The translations under genes and the position numbers were made by a program. From the NCBI GenBank assembly GCA_024235875.1, contig JACKLP010000008.1, forward strand, positions 62,001 through 126,000: DNA of 64,000 nucleotides, written 5' to 3'. The notes beneath the pieces are model-generated. The model worked only from the letters and a program-made list of their open reading frames with translations, searched no databases and had not been told where the DNA came from. Shown here in pieces: positions 53,828 through 61,848 of this stretch (the stretch's first letter is position 1; each line of letters opens with the position of its first letter). The DNA comes from Burkholderiaceae bacterium. Lineage in GTDB: Bacteria > Pseudomonadota > Gammaproteobacteria > Burkholderiales > Burkholderiaceae_E.

Positions 53828-55215
53828 GATGGTGTCGTGGGTGTCGCGTAGGCGAGCAAGGGGTGCCCGGGGCCGATCGAGCGCAGGCGGTTGTCCCGCA
53901 GCAAGCCCATCGACTCGGCCCATGACTCGAACTCCGGTGCGGGTCGAAGGCCCAGCACCTCGCGGACATAGTGGGCATCGTGGAAGGAGGTGCTCTGATA
54001 GCCGAGCATGATGTCGTCGGCGCCGGGCACGCCCATGAAGAAGTTGCAGCCCGCGACGCCGAGCAAGGTCATCAGGTCGTCCATGTCGTCCTGGTCCGCC
54101 TCGGCGTGGTTGGTGTAGCAGACGTCGCAACCCATCGGCACGCCCAGCAACTTGGCGCAGAAGTGGTCCTCGAGCCCCGCGCGCACGATCTGCTTGCCGT
54201 CGTACAGGTACTCGGGACCGATGAATCCGACCACGGTGTTCACGAGCAGCGGCGCGTAGCGGCGCGCCAGGGCATGGGCGCGCGCCTCGCAAGTCTGCTG
54301 GTCGACGCCGTGATGGGCGTCGGCCGACAGCGCGCTGCCCTGGCCCGTCTCGAAGTACATGCAGTTCGATCCGACCGTGCCGCGCTGCAGTGATCGGGCC
54401 GCGTCGTGCGCTTCGTCGAGCAGCGCGATGTCGATGCCGAAGCTGCGGTTCAGGGCCTGCGTGCCACCGATCGACTGGAACACCAGGTCGACCGGTGCGC
54501 CGGCCTCGATCGCGGCCAGCGTGGTGGTCACATGGGCGAGCACGCAGGTCTGCGTCGGGATCGCCAGCGCCGTGCGCAGCTCGTCGAGCCGGTGCAGCAG
54601 CTCGCGCATTCGGGCCGGATCGTCGCTGGCCGGATTGATGCCGATGACCGCGTCGCCAGCCGCGTAGCCCAGGCCGTCGACGATCGAAGCCGCGATACCG
54701 GCCGGATCGTCGGTCGGGTGATTGGGTTGCAGCCGGATCGAGAGCCGCCCGGCCAGGCCGATGGTGTTGCGAAACGCCGTGACCACGCGCCGGCGCCGGG
54801 CCACGGCGATCAAGTCCTGGTTGCGCATCAGCTTGGAGACCGCGGCCACCATCTCCGGCGTCAGTCCTGGGGACAGCGCCGCGAGTGCGGGCCCCGTGGC
54901 GGCTTGCCCGAGCAGCCAGTCGCGGAACTCGCCCACGGTCTGCCCGGCCACCGGCGCGAACGCGGCCGAATCGAAACCATCGACGATCAGGCGGGTGATC
55001 TCGTCGCTCTCGTAGGGAACCAGTTGCTCTTCGAGGAAGCGTCGAAGCGGCACCTCGGCCAGCGCGATCCTGGCCGCAACCCGCTGCTCGCTGCTGGTGG
55101 CGGCGATGCCCGCAAGCTGATCGCCCGATCGAGCGGGGCTCGCGCGCGCCATCAGGTCCCGGAGATCGTCGAAGCGATGGACGGTGGCGCCGAGGGTGGC
55201 CTTGTATTCGGGCAT
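53824..55215 (-). CDS. eutB: Ethanolamine ammonia-lyase large subunit
   Basis: 463 residues, the usual length. TIM-barrel heavy chain that binds ethanolamine and adenosylcobalamin. Motifs: RNTIGLAGRLSIRLQPNHPT, GDAVIGINPASDD, FQSIGGTQALNRSFGI, SNCMYFETGQGSALSADAHHG and GCDVCYTNHAEADQDD. Starts at ATG 104 bases from the divergent thioesterase gene. No cobalamin riboswitch or EutR gene was seen in the neighbourhood. Confidence 0.95.
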   Translation of the reverse strand: MPEYKATLGATVHRFDDLRDLMARASPARSGDQLAGIAATSSEQRVAARIALAEVPLRRFLEEQLVPYESDEITRLIVDGFDSAAFAPVAGQTVGEFRDWLLGQAATGPALAALSPGLTPEMVAAVSKLMRNQDLIAVARRRRVVTAFRNTIGLAGRLSIRLQPNHPTDDPAGIAASIVDGLGYAAGDAVIGINPASDDPARMRELLHRLDELRTALAIPTQTCVLAHVTTTLAAIEAGAPVDLVFQSIGGTQALNRSFGIDIALLDEAHDAARSLQRGTVGSNCMYFETGQGSALSADAHHGVDQQTCEARAHALARRYAPLLVNTVVGFIGPEYLYDGKQIVRAGLEDHFCAKLLGVPMGCDVCYTNHAEADQDDMDDLMTLLGVAGCNFFMGVPGADDIMLGYQSTSFHDAHYVREVLGLRPAPEFESWAESMGLLRDNRLRSIGPGHPLLAYATPTTPS

Positions 55216-55305
55216 GACCGATCATACGACTTGCCATCGCGCCACGACCATCGGCGATGCGGCCCGCCGGGCTGGCGCGCTCAACCCGGGTGCCGGCTTT
55301 GCCGC

Positions 55306-55311
55306 TATGAT
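55306..55311 (+). promoter_or_regulatory. Possible -10 element for the thioesterase gene
   Basis: TATGAT lies only eight bases before the ATG of the thioesterase. If it is used, transcription would start at or beside the ATG, giving a leaderless or near-leaderless mRNA. No good -35 is seen. Confidence 0.3.
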
Positions 55312-55319
55312 CTCGCGCG

Positions 55320-55790
55320 ATGAAAGCCGACAATCGCGACGAAGTGGCGCCGAGCGCCGACGAGGCCCTGGCACGGATGCGTGGAATGACGCGCTTCAAT
55401 GGCGAACTCATGGAATCGCTGGGTGGCCTGCACGTGGTCTCGGCCGACCCCGCAAGCTCGGCGGTGCGGCTCGAGGCCGAGGCGCTGCCCCGGTTCTGCC
55501 ATACGAACCAGACCGTGGTGCAGGGTGGGTTCATCACGGCGTGGCTGGATGCAGCGATGGCGCATGCCGCGATGCTCGACACCGCGATGACCCAGACCGT
55601 GGCCAGCCTAGACATCAACGTTCGATTCCTCGAGCGACTCGGCCCGGGACCGGTCGTGGCCGAAGGTCGCGTCGTGCGGCGTGGCCGTCGAGTGGCCTTC
55701 ATGTCGGCCACGCTCACCGATGCCGCCGGGCGACTGGTCGCCACGGCGTCGTCTTCGGGCATGCTGGTGCCGTTGCCAGCGCCGGCCTGA
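55320..55790 (+). CDS. PaaI-type hotdog thioesterase
   Basis: 156-residue hotdog-fold thioesterase. Motif VQGGFITAWLDAAMAHAAM matches the HGG/VxGG helix of PaaI-like enzymes, and SLDINVRFLERLGPGP and SSGMLVPLP complete the fold. Would hydrolyse an acyl-CoA; substrate unknown. Divergent from eutB and followed 21 bases later by the GNAT–C39 gene in the same direction. Confidence 0.83.
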   Translation: MKADNRDEVAPSADEALARMRGMTRFNGELMESLGGLHVVSADPASSAVRLEAEALPRFCHTNQTVVQGGFITAWLDAAMAHAAMLDTAMTQTVASLDINVRFLERLGPGPVVAEGRVVRRGRRVAFMSATLTDAAGRLVATASSSGMLVPLPAPA

Positions 55791-55811
55791 GCGGAGCGAA
55801 TCACGGACGTC

Positions 55812-56948
55812 TTGTGCGTGCGCCGGGCCGAGGCCCGCGATATCGACGACCTCGCGGCACTCGAGTCGCGCTGCTTCTCCACCGACCGCCTGTCGCGCCG
55901 CAGCCTGCGCGACCTGATGCGCTCGCCGACGGCAATCCTGTTGGTGGCCGAACTCGGTGGCCGGCCCGATTCGATCGCCTCGGTGATCGGCGACGCGCTG
56001 GTCTTGTTCAGGAAGGGGACGGCCGCCGCGCGCCTGTATTCGATCGCGGTGGCACCGGAAGCTCGCGGCGTGGGTGCCGCGGCGCGACTGCTCGAGTCGT
56101 GCGAGCGACTTGCCTACGAAGCCGGCCGGATCCAGTTGCGGCTGGAAGTCGGTGTCGCCAATGTCGCGGCCCGGGCACTGTATCGCCGGGCCGGCTATCG
56201 CGAGATCGCCTCGCTGCCGGCCTACTACGAGGACGGCAGCGATGCACTGCGGATGACCAAGCTGCTGCGACCGCTGGGGCATGGACCGGATGCGCCGCCC
56301 TACTACGAGCAGACCACCGACTTCACCTGTGGGCCTGCCTGCTTGATGATGGCGCTCGCGCACTTCGTGCCCGGCTATGCGCCCGATCCGCTCGACGAGG
56401 TCCGATTGTGGCGCGAGGCCACGATGATCTTCATGAGCTCGGGGCTCGGCGGCTGCGGTCCCTACGGCATGGCCGTGGCACTGGCCGGGCGCGGCCTGGC
56501 GGTCGAGATCCACGTCAGCCGGGCCGGCGACCTGCTCTTGCAGACGGTCGCGAGCGAGGAGAAGCGACGGGTGATGCGCCTCGCCCAACAGGATTTCCGC
56601 AAGCGGGCCCAGCAACTCGGCATACCGGTTCGCCATCGGCGATGCTCGGTGGCGGCCCTGGCCCGGCGCCTGCGGGGCGGGGCCCTGGCGACGCTGCTGA
56701 TCTCCGGAAATCGCATGTTCGCCAAGCGCGTGCCGCACTGGGTGCTGGCCTATGCCGCCGATGACGACCACGTGATGATTCACGACCCCTGGGTCGAAGG
56801 CGAGCGGCTCGAATCGGCGACCGATGCGGTCGCGATCCCGATTCCGTTCGCGGAGCTCGATCGGATGTGGCACTGGGGCAAGTCGGGACTGCGCGCGATG
56901 GTCCTGGTCGAAGGTCCGCGAGCCAGCCGGACGGAGGATGATCGATGA
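55812..56948 (+). CDS. GNAT acetyltransferase–peptidase C39 fusion
   Basis: 378 residues combining two enzymes. Residues 1-152 form a GNAT N-acetyltransferase with acetyl-CoA motif VAPEARGVGAAARLL (80-94) and ALYRRAGYREI. From ~165 there is a C39-type cysteine peptidase: QTTDFTCGPACLMMAL with Cys173, then His309 in PHWVLAY and Asp325 in IHDPW. C39 peptidases usually cut double-glycine leader peptides, but here there is no transporter domain. Start taken as TTG at 55812; a GTG at 55818 is an alternative. It overlaps the following ATP-grasp gene (ATGA). The family pair is conserved but uncharacterised. Confidence 0.85.
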   Translation: MCVRRAEARDIDDLAALESRCFSTDRLSRRSLRDLMRSPTAILLVAELGGRPDSIASVIGDALVLFRKGTAAARLYSIAVAPEARGVGAAARLLESCERLAYEAGRIQLRLEVGVANVAARALYRRAGYREIASLPAYYEDGSDALRMTKLLRPLGHGPDAPPYYEQTTDFTCGPACLMMALAHFVPGYAPDPLDEVRLWREATMIFMSSGLGGCGPYGMAVALAGRGLAVEIHVSRAGDLLLQTVASEEKRRVMRLAQQDFRKRAQQLGIPVRHRRCSVAALARRLRGGALATLLISGNRMFAKRVPHWVLAYAADDDHVMIHDPWVEGERLESATDAVAIPIPFAELDRMWHWGKSGLRAMVLVEGPRASRTEDDR

Positions 56949-58429
56949 GCGAATCGGTGCTGATCGCGGCCGAGCTGGCGGATCTCGAGCCATTGGGCGG
57001 CCCCTACCGCATGGCCACGACACGCGACTACATAACGCGTCCGGCGCTGTTCGCGCAGAACATCACGCGCGTGCTCAACCTGTCGCGGAGCTACGCGTAC
57101 CAGAGCGCCGGCTACTATGCGTCGCTGCTGGCCGAGGCGCGCGGACACAAGGTCATTCCGTCGGTCGAGACCATTCTGGACCTGGCCACGCGCGAGGGCT
57201 ATGCGCGGGCGCTGCCAGAGCTCGAGGACATGCTCAACCGCGACCAGGCCCGGGCCGGTGGCGAGGCGCCGCCCGAGTTGCTGGTCTTCCTGGGACAGGC
57301 CGACGACGCACGCTACGTGGCCTTCGCGCGCCTTTTGTTCGACTGGTTCCGGGCGCCGGTGCTGGCGGTCACGATCACCTCGTCGCCATCGATCGAAGCA
57401 GCGGCGGACGGTGGCCAGCGGCTGCGGATCGGGCGTATCGCCTTGCGGCCGCTGAACCGACTCGAAAAGCCGGCGCTCGAGCGCTTTGCCAGCGCGCTTG
57501 GGACCCACACCCGGGGCTCGTGGCGCAGCCCGCGCCCGCGGGTCGCGCCGCGATGGTCGATCGCGGTGCTGCATGATCCCGATGAGGCCTTGCCGCCGAG
57601 CTCGGTCAAGACCCTGCGCTACTGGGCCAGGCTGGCAGAGAAACAGGGCGTCGAGGTCGAGCCGATCCGACGTCGCGATCTGGCCCGGCTGGCCGAGTTC
57701 GATGCCCTGTTCATTCGCGAGACCACCTCGATCCGCAATCACACCTACCGCTTCGCACAGCGGGCGCGGGCCGAAGGCATGCCGGTGATCGACGATCCGG
57801 TCTCCATGATCCGGTGCACGAACAAGGTCTATCAATGGGAGCGCCTGACGCTGGCGGAGTTGCCCACCCCGCAGACGATCTCGATCCGGCCGGCCACCGA
57901 TCTGACCGAAGTGGCCGATCGCCTGGGCTTTCCCCTGGTCGTGAAGATCCCCGACGGATCGTTCTCGCGCGGCGTGCGAAAGGTGGACGACCTGGGTTCG
58001 TTGCGCAGCGTCACGGCGGAATTCTTCCAGGACACCGAGTTGCTTCTTGCCCAGCGCTTCATGCCCACCCACTACGATTGGCGCATCGGCGTGCTTGGCG
58101 GCGAACCCCTGTTCGCGTGTCAGTACCGGATGGCGCGCAACCACTGGCAGATCGTCAACCATCGCGACGATGGGCGCGCGATCGAGGGCGGGTTCCGGGC
58201 GTTCGACCTCGCCGATACGCCGCGTGAGGTGCTCGACATCGGCGTACGCGCGGCACGCCTGATCGGCGACGGCTTCTACGGGGTGGACCTGAAGGAGACG
58301 CCCGAAGGCGTCGTGGTCATCGAGATCAACGACAACCCCAACCTGGAGCACGGTGTCGAGGACCAGGCCGGCAAGCGCGCGATCTGGCTCGACCTGATCC
58401 GTTGGTTCACGGATCGCTTGCAGCGATAG
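56945..58429 (+). CDS. RimK-family ATP-grasp ligase
   Basis: 494 residues. The N-terminal ~210 residues are a domain of unknown function specific to this group (TRDYITRPALFAQNITRVLN). The C-terminal part is a RimK-like ATP-grasp: DDPVSMIRCTNKVYQWERL, VVKIPDGSFSRGVRKV, and Mg-binding VVIEINDNPNLEHGVED. ATP-grasp enzymes of this type join amino acids to a carboxylate (peptides, proteins, cofactors). Translation is coupled to the GNAT–C39 gene, so the ligase, acetyltransferase and peptidase likely act on the same molecule. Substrate unknown. Confidence 0.87.
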   Translation: MSESVLIAAELADLEPLGGPYRMATTRDYITRPALFAQNITRVLNLSRSYAYQSAGYYASLLAEARGHKVIPSVETILDLATREGYARALPELEDMLNRDQARAGGEAPPELLVFLGQADDARYVAFARLLFDWFRAPVLAVTITSSPSIEAAADGGQRLRIGRIALRPLNRLEKPALERFASALGTHTRGSWRSPRPRVAPRWSIAVLHDPDEALPPSSVKTLRYWARLAEKQGVEVEPIRRRDLARLAEFDALFIRETTSIRNHTYRFAQRARAEGMPVIDDPVSMIRCTNKVYQWERLTLAELPTPQTISIRPATDLTEVADRLGFPLVVKIPDGSFSRGVRKVDDLGSLRSVTAEFFQDTELLLAQRFMPTHYDWRIGVLGGEPLFACQYRMARNHWQIVNHRDDGRAIEGGFRAFDLADTPREVLDIGVRAARLIGDGFYGVDLKETPEGVVVIEINDNPNLEHGVEDQAGKRAIWLDLIRWFTDRLQR

Positions 58430-58486
58430 CTGATGCGAGCAGAGGTCCCAGTCGCGCTCGCGCCAGCGGCGCGATAGACTCGGGTG

Positions 58487-59386
58487 ATGGATCCAGCGCC
58501 CCGTGTCACCTGCTGCATCGGCTTCGATTTCGACGCCATGTCGTCGTGGATCGGGTCGTTCGGGTCCAACAACCCGAGCGCAATCTCGCGCGGCGAGTTC
58601 GGCGCCGTGGCCGTGCCCCGATTGCTCGACTTGCTGGCTTCACGTGAAATCCGCGCGAGTTTCGCGGTCCCGGGCCACACGGCGCTCGCGTATCCGTCAC
58701 TCGTCGCGCGAATTCGCGATGCCGGTCACGAGCTGGTCCATCACGGATGGGTCCACGAGAATCCTGCGCGCTGCGACGAGCCGACCGAGCGCCGTATTCT
58801 CGAGAAGGGCCTGGCCGCGCTCGAACGCGTAGCGGGTGTGCGCCCGAGCGGCTATCGCTCGCCGGCATGGGCGCTGTCGGTGCGCACCGTGGAGTTGCTG
58901 ATCGAGTACGGTTTCGAGTACGACTCGAGCTGCATGGGACACGACTGCCGTCCCTACTACCTTCGCAGCCAAGACCAGTGGTCGGTCGACGGCGCGTATC
59001 GGTTCGGCACCCCGAGTACGCTGGTCGAGATGCCCGTGAGCTGGAGTCTCGACGATTTCCCCGCGAGCGAATTCGTACCCGGGCGGGTCAGTGGCCTGCA
59101 AGCGGCGTCGGCGCTCGAGGAGAACTGGCGCGGCGATTTCGACTATTTCTACCGCGATCAACCCGGCTCGGTCTTCGTGCTCACCTTGCACCCCCAGACC
59201 ATCGGGCGTGGCAATCGCCTGCTCATGCTCGAGCGGCTGCTCGATCATTTCGCCTCGCACGATGGCGTCGGATTCCTGCCGATGGGCGAGTTCGCCAGGG
59301 CCTGGCGCGCGGCCAATCCGCTCGACGCCTGGTGCCGGTCCAACCCCGACGCCTGCGGCACGGGTGCGCTTCTCGACGAGGCCTAG
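58487..59386 (+). CDS. Polysaccharide deacetylase (NodB/PuuE-type)
   Basis: 299 residues from the ATG at 58487. NodB-fold metal-dependent deacetylase; Asp14/Asp16 in GFDFDA and His86-x3-His90 in HHGWVHE provide the catalytic base and metal ligands. The FGSNNPSAISRGEFGAVAVP segment places it near the PuuE/HpPgdA-type subgroup rather than chitin deacetylases. It may remove an N-acyl group from a sugar or a small amide. It lies 57 bases after the ATP-grasp gene. Confidence 0.87.
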   Translation: MDPAPRVTCCIGFDFDAMSSWIGSFGSNNPSAISRGEFGAVAVPRLLDLLASREIRASFAVPGHTALAYPSLVARIRDAGHELVHHGWVHENPARCDEPTERRILEKGLAALERVAGVRPSGYRSPAWALSVRTVELLIEYGFEYDSSCMGHDCRPYYLRSQDQWSVDGAYRFGTPSTLVEMPVSWSLDDFPASEFVPGRVSGLQAASALEENWRGDFDYFYRDQPGSVFVLTLHPQTIGRGNRLLMLERLLDHFASHDGVGFLPMGEFARAWRAANPLDAWCRSNPDACGTGALLDEA

Positions 59387-59418
59387 GCTTGCGGATCGAT
59401 CACGAGGGACCGGGGCCG

Positions 59419-60372
59419 GTGAGGCGGGCATTGCGATTTCTGGCCGCTGGCGTCCTGCTGGCCGCGATCGTGGGCAGCCTGCTCCTTGGCTGGAGCTTCC
59501 GGGCGGCTTCGTTGGCCTTGCCGGAAGTGGCGGTCCCGCTCGAGTTGCCGTCGCCCCAGGTGCCGCCAGGCGTCGGGATCGCCGCCTTGCCCACGGGTTC
59601 GATTCGCGCACGGGCGATGCTCGCTTTCCGCGGCGGCGCCATCGATGATGTCCGCGATCTTGCCGCGACCGCGCTTCTGGTCCGTCATCCGCGTGGCGAC
59701 TTGCTCGTCGATACGGGTTTCGGCACGGCCTTCGACGCCCATTTCGCGGCGTTGCCGGCCCTGGCGCGGGCAACGAGCACCTATACCCTCCAAAAACCTG
59801 CCGCCGTGCGCATGCGCGAGAACGGCTACGATCCTCGGCGTCTGGCCGGTGTGCTGCTCACGCACGCGCACTACGATCACGTCAGCGGCGTCGAGGACCT
59901 CCCCGATGTGCCCGTGTGGGCCAGCGAGGCCGAGGCGGCCTTCATCGCCTCGGGCGATCCCCTGTCCGAACTCGCCCGACATCAGACATCAGGCCGCCTG
60001 CGCAGCTATCGCTTCGACGGCGGGCCCTATCTGGGCTTCGAGCGCAGCTTCGATTTCTGGGGCGACGGCACCGTGGTCGTCGTACCGGCCCCCGGCCACA
60101 CCCCCGGCTCGGTGATCGTCTTCGTCACGCTGGGCTCGGGCGAGCGCTATGCATTGCTCGGCGACATCGTCTGGCAACTCGACGGGCTGAGCATGCCGGC
60201 CGAGCGCCCGTGGCTGGTGCGCAAGCTCGTCGACCACGACGAGGCCGGCGTGCGGCTGGCGATCGCGCGCGTGCTCGCGCTGCGCCGTCTCGACCCGGCC
60301 ATCCACCTGGTCCCGTCGCATGATTCGCGGGCCTACCGTGATCTGCCGATCTTTCCGTTCTTCGCGAAATGA
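59419..60372 (+). CDS. Metallo-beta-lactamase-fold hydrolase
   Basis: 317 residues from the GTG at 59419; a TTG at 59389 would add ten residues. N-terminal hydrophobic anchor or signal (FLAAGVLLAAIVGSLLLGW). The zinc motif HAHYDH spans residues 149-154, followed by PAPGHTPGS, LLGDIVW and PSHD, completing a dinuclear site. Lactonase- or glyoxalase II-like; substrate unknown. Its stop overlaps the start of the lipoprotein gene (ATGA). Confidence 0.85.
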   Translation: MRRALRFLAAGVLLAAIVGSLLLGWSFRAASLALPEVAVPLELPSPQVPPGVGIAALPTGSIRARAMLAFRGGAIDDVRDLAATALLVRHPRGDLLVDTGFGTAFDAHFAALPALARATSTYTLQKPAAVRMRENGYDPRRLAGVLLTHAHYDHVSGVEDLPDVPVWASEAEAAFIASGDPLSELARHQTSGRLRSYRFDGGPYLGFERSFDFWGDGTVVVVPAPGHTPGSVIVFVTLGSGERYALLGDIVWQLDGLSMPAERPWLVRKLVDHDEAGVRLAIARVLALRRLDPAIHLVPSHDSRAYRDLPIFPFFAK

Positions 60373-61403
60373 CCCAGGGCGGCTGGCGCCATGACACTTG
60401 CCCGAGCGGGATTCGAGCGTGGCTGTTCCTCGCACTCCTGAGTGCTGGCGGATGTGGCTCGGGTTCGAATGGCGACGCGGTGTCGACGGCGGCATCGGTC
60501 AGGATCGGTGGCGACCCGTATCGAATCGAGATCGTGGGGGCGGACAGCTATCCCAATTTTCTCAGCCTGGAAAGCCTGAACGACTCGGGCACGATGGTCG
60601 GCGAGGGGGCTGGCATCGATCCGATGGGCGTCCTGATCGATGCGAAGGGGTCCGAGCCGATTCCCGGCCTGGCGCTGACCGCCTACGGGATCAGCAACAA
60701 CGGCTGGATCGTCGGGCTCGGGTCGGACTGCTTCTCGGGTGGCCTTCCGATCGCCACGCACAGCTATCTATGGGACCGCCGAACGGGTGAACGGCAACGG
60801 CTTCGCGCTCCCGGCAGCGCGATCACCCGGGTACTGGGCTGCGAGCGTGACAGCACGATCGTCTACGACGTGTCGGTCTTGGGCATTGCCGTCGGCGAGT
60901 TCACCGATGCTTCCGGGACACGACGGGGCTTCTCCGGACCCGTCGACGATCTGCATGCCGTCGAGCCGCCGCTCGGCGCCGGGGTGACGGCCTCGGGTCT
61001 GCGCGCGATCAACCAGGCCGGAGACCTGGCCGGCGAGGCCGTCGATGCTGGCGGAGCCCGGCACGCGATCGTGATCCGCGACGGAAACTGGCGTCGGATC
61101 GAGGTGCCGGGCGCCCTGTGGAGCGAGGCGCGCGACATCAGTGACACGGGTGTGGTCGTGGGCAGTTTCGGCGACGTGCTCGGCAAGGTTCGGGGCTTCG
61201 TCTGGCGAAATGCACGGCTCGACGTAGTCGAGATCGCGGGGGCGCTCGAAACGCGGCTAAACGGCCTCAATCGTGCAGGCACCATGGTCGGCGCCGTTCG
61301 GATCGCCGAACCGCCCGGACAGACGGGATCGCGACAGCGTGGCCTCGTGCTCTCGCCCGTCGACAGCGCCAGTGCCACGTCCGCCGGCGAGGAACCCTTG
61401 TGA
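60369..61403 (+). CDS. Repeat-containing lipoprotein (HAF-like repeats)
   Basis: 344 residues. A signal sequence ends in the lipobox SAGGC, so it should be a lipoprotein. The mature part holds several repeats around a G(I/L)xxxNxxGxxVG pattern (GISNNGWIVGLGS, AINQAGDLAGEAVD, DISDTGVVVGSFG, GLNRAGTMVGAV), the layout of HAF-repeat extracellular proteins with a beta-propeller-like fold. Function unknown. Translationally coupled to the metallo-beta-lactamase-fold gene upstream. Confidence 0.72.
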   Translation: MTQGGWRHDTCPSGIRAWLFLALLSAGGCGSGSNGDAVSTAASVRIGGDPYRIEIVGADSYPNFLSLESLNDSGTMVGEGAGIDPMGVLIDAKGSEPIPGLALTAYGISNNGWIVGLGSDCFSGGLPIATHSYLWDRRTGERQRLRAPGSAITRVLGCERDSTIVYDVSVLGIAVGEFTDASGTRRGFSGPVDDLHAVEPPLGAGVTASGLRAINQAGDLAGEAVDAGGARHAIVIRDGNWRRIEVPGALWSEARDISDTGVVVGSFGDVLGKVRGFVWRNARLDVVEIAGALETRLNGLNRAGTMVGAVRIAEPPGQTGSRQRGLVLSPVDSASATSAGEEPL

Positions 61404-61495
61404 AACGACACGTGGCCCTGCACGGGTCCCCAGACGCGGAAACCGGTGATACTTCGGTCTTCGGATTCGATCGACTAAGCCAAGGAGAAAGCCAC

Positions 61496-61807
61496 GTGAT
61501 TCACGTCATCGCGATCATACGAACCAAGCCCGGCATGCGCGAGAAGGTGCTCGAGGCCTTTCGGGAGAACATGCCCGCGGTCCATGCCGAGGACGGCTGC
61601 ATCGAGTACGGGCCTGCGGTCGACGCCAGCGGCCTGGGCTCGTTCCAGGCCAAGCTCGGCGAGGACTGCTTCGTGGTGATCGAGAAGTGGGCCAGCGTCG
61701 ATGCCCTGAAAGCCCACGCCGCGGCGCCGCACATGGCCGCCTATGGCGCCCGGGTCAAGGACATGCTCGCGGAGCGCACGATCCACGTGCTGACTGCGGC
61801 TGGCTGA
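61496..61807 (+). CDS. ABM-domain (antibiotic biosynthesis monooxygenase-like) protein
   Basis: 103 residues from the GTG at 61496, ten bases after AAGGAG; the frame extends back to a GTG at 61400 overlapping the lipoprotein stop, but the ribosome site supports the shorter start. Single ABM ferredoxin-like fold: IHVIAIIRTKPGMREKVLEA, EDGCIEYGP and EKWASVDALKAHAAAPHM. Such proteins include putative quinol monooxygenases (YgiN-like). It ends 41 bases from the serA stop on the other strand. Confidence 0.85.
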   Translation: MIHVIAIIRTKPGMREKVLEAFRENMPAVHAEDGCIEYGPAVDASGLGSFQAKLGEDCFVVIEKWASVDALKAHAAAPHMAAYGARVKDMLAERTIHVLTAAG

Positions 61808-61848
61808 AGCCGCTCTATCGTTCGCCACGCCTCGAGGGCGCGCCCGGA

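Noticed and set aside
55216..55319. Cobalamin riboswitch upstream of eutB
   Set aside because: The 104-base gap is too short and lacks the conserved B12-box.
61400..61495. Longer N-terminus for the ABM protein starting at GTG 61400
   Set aside because: The strong AAGGAG site lies just upstream of 61496 and the extra 32 residues do not match the ABM fold.
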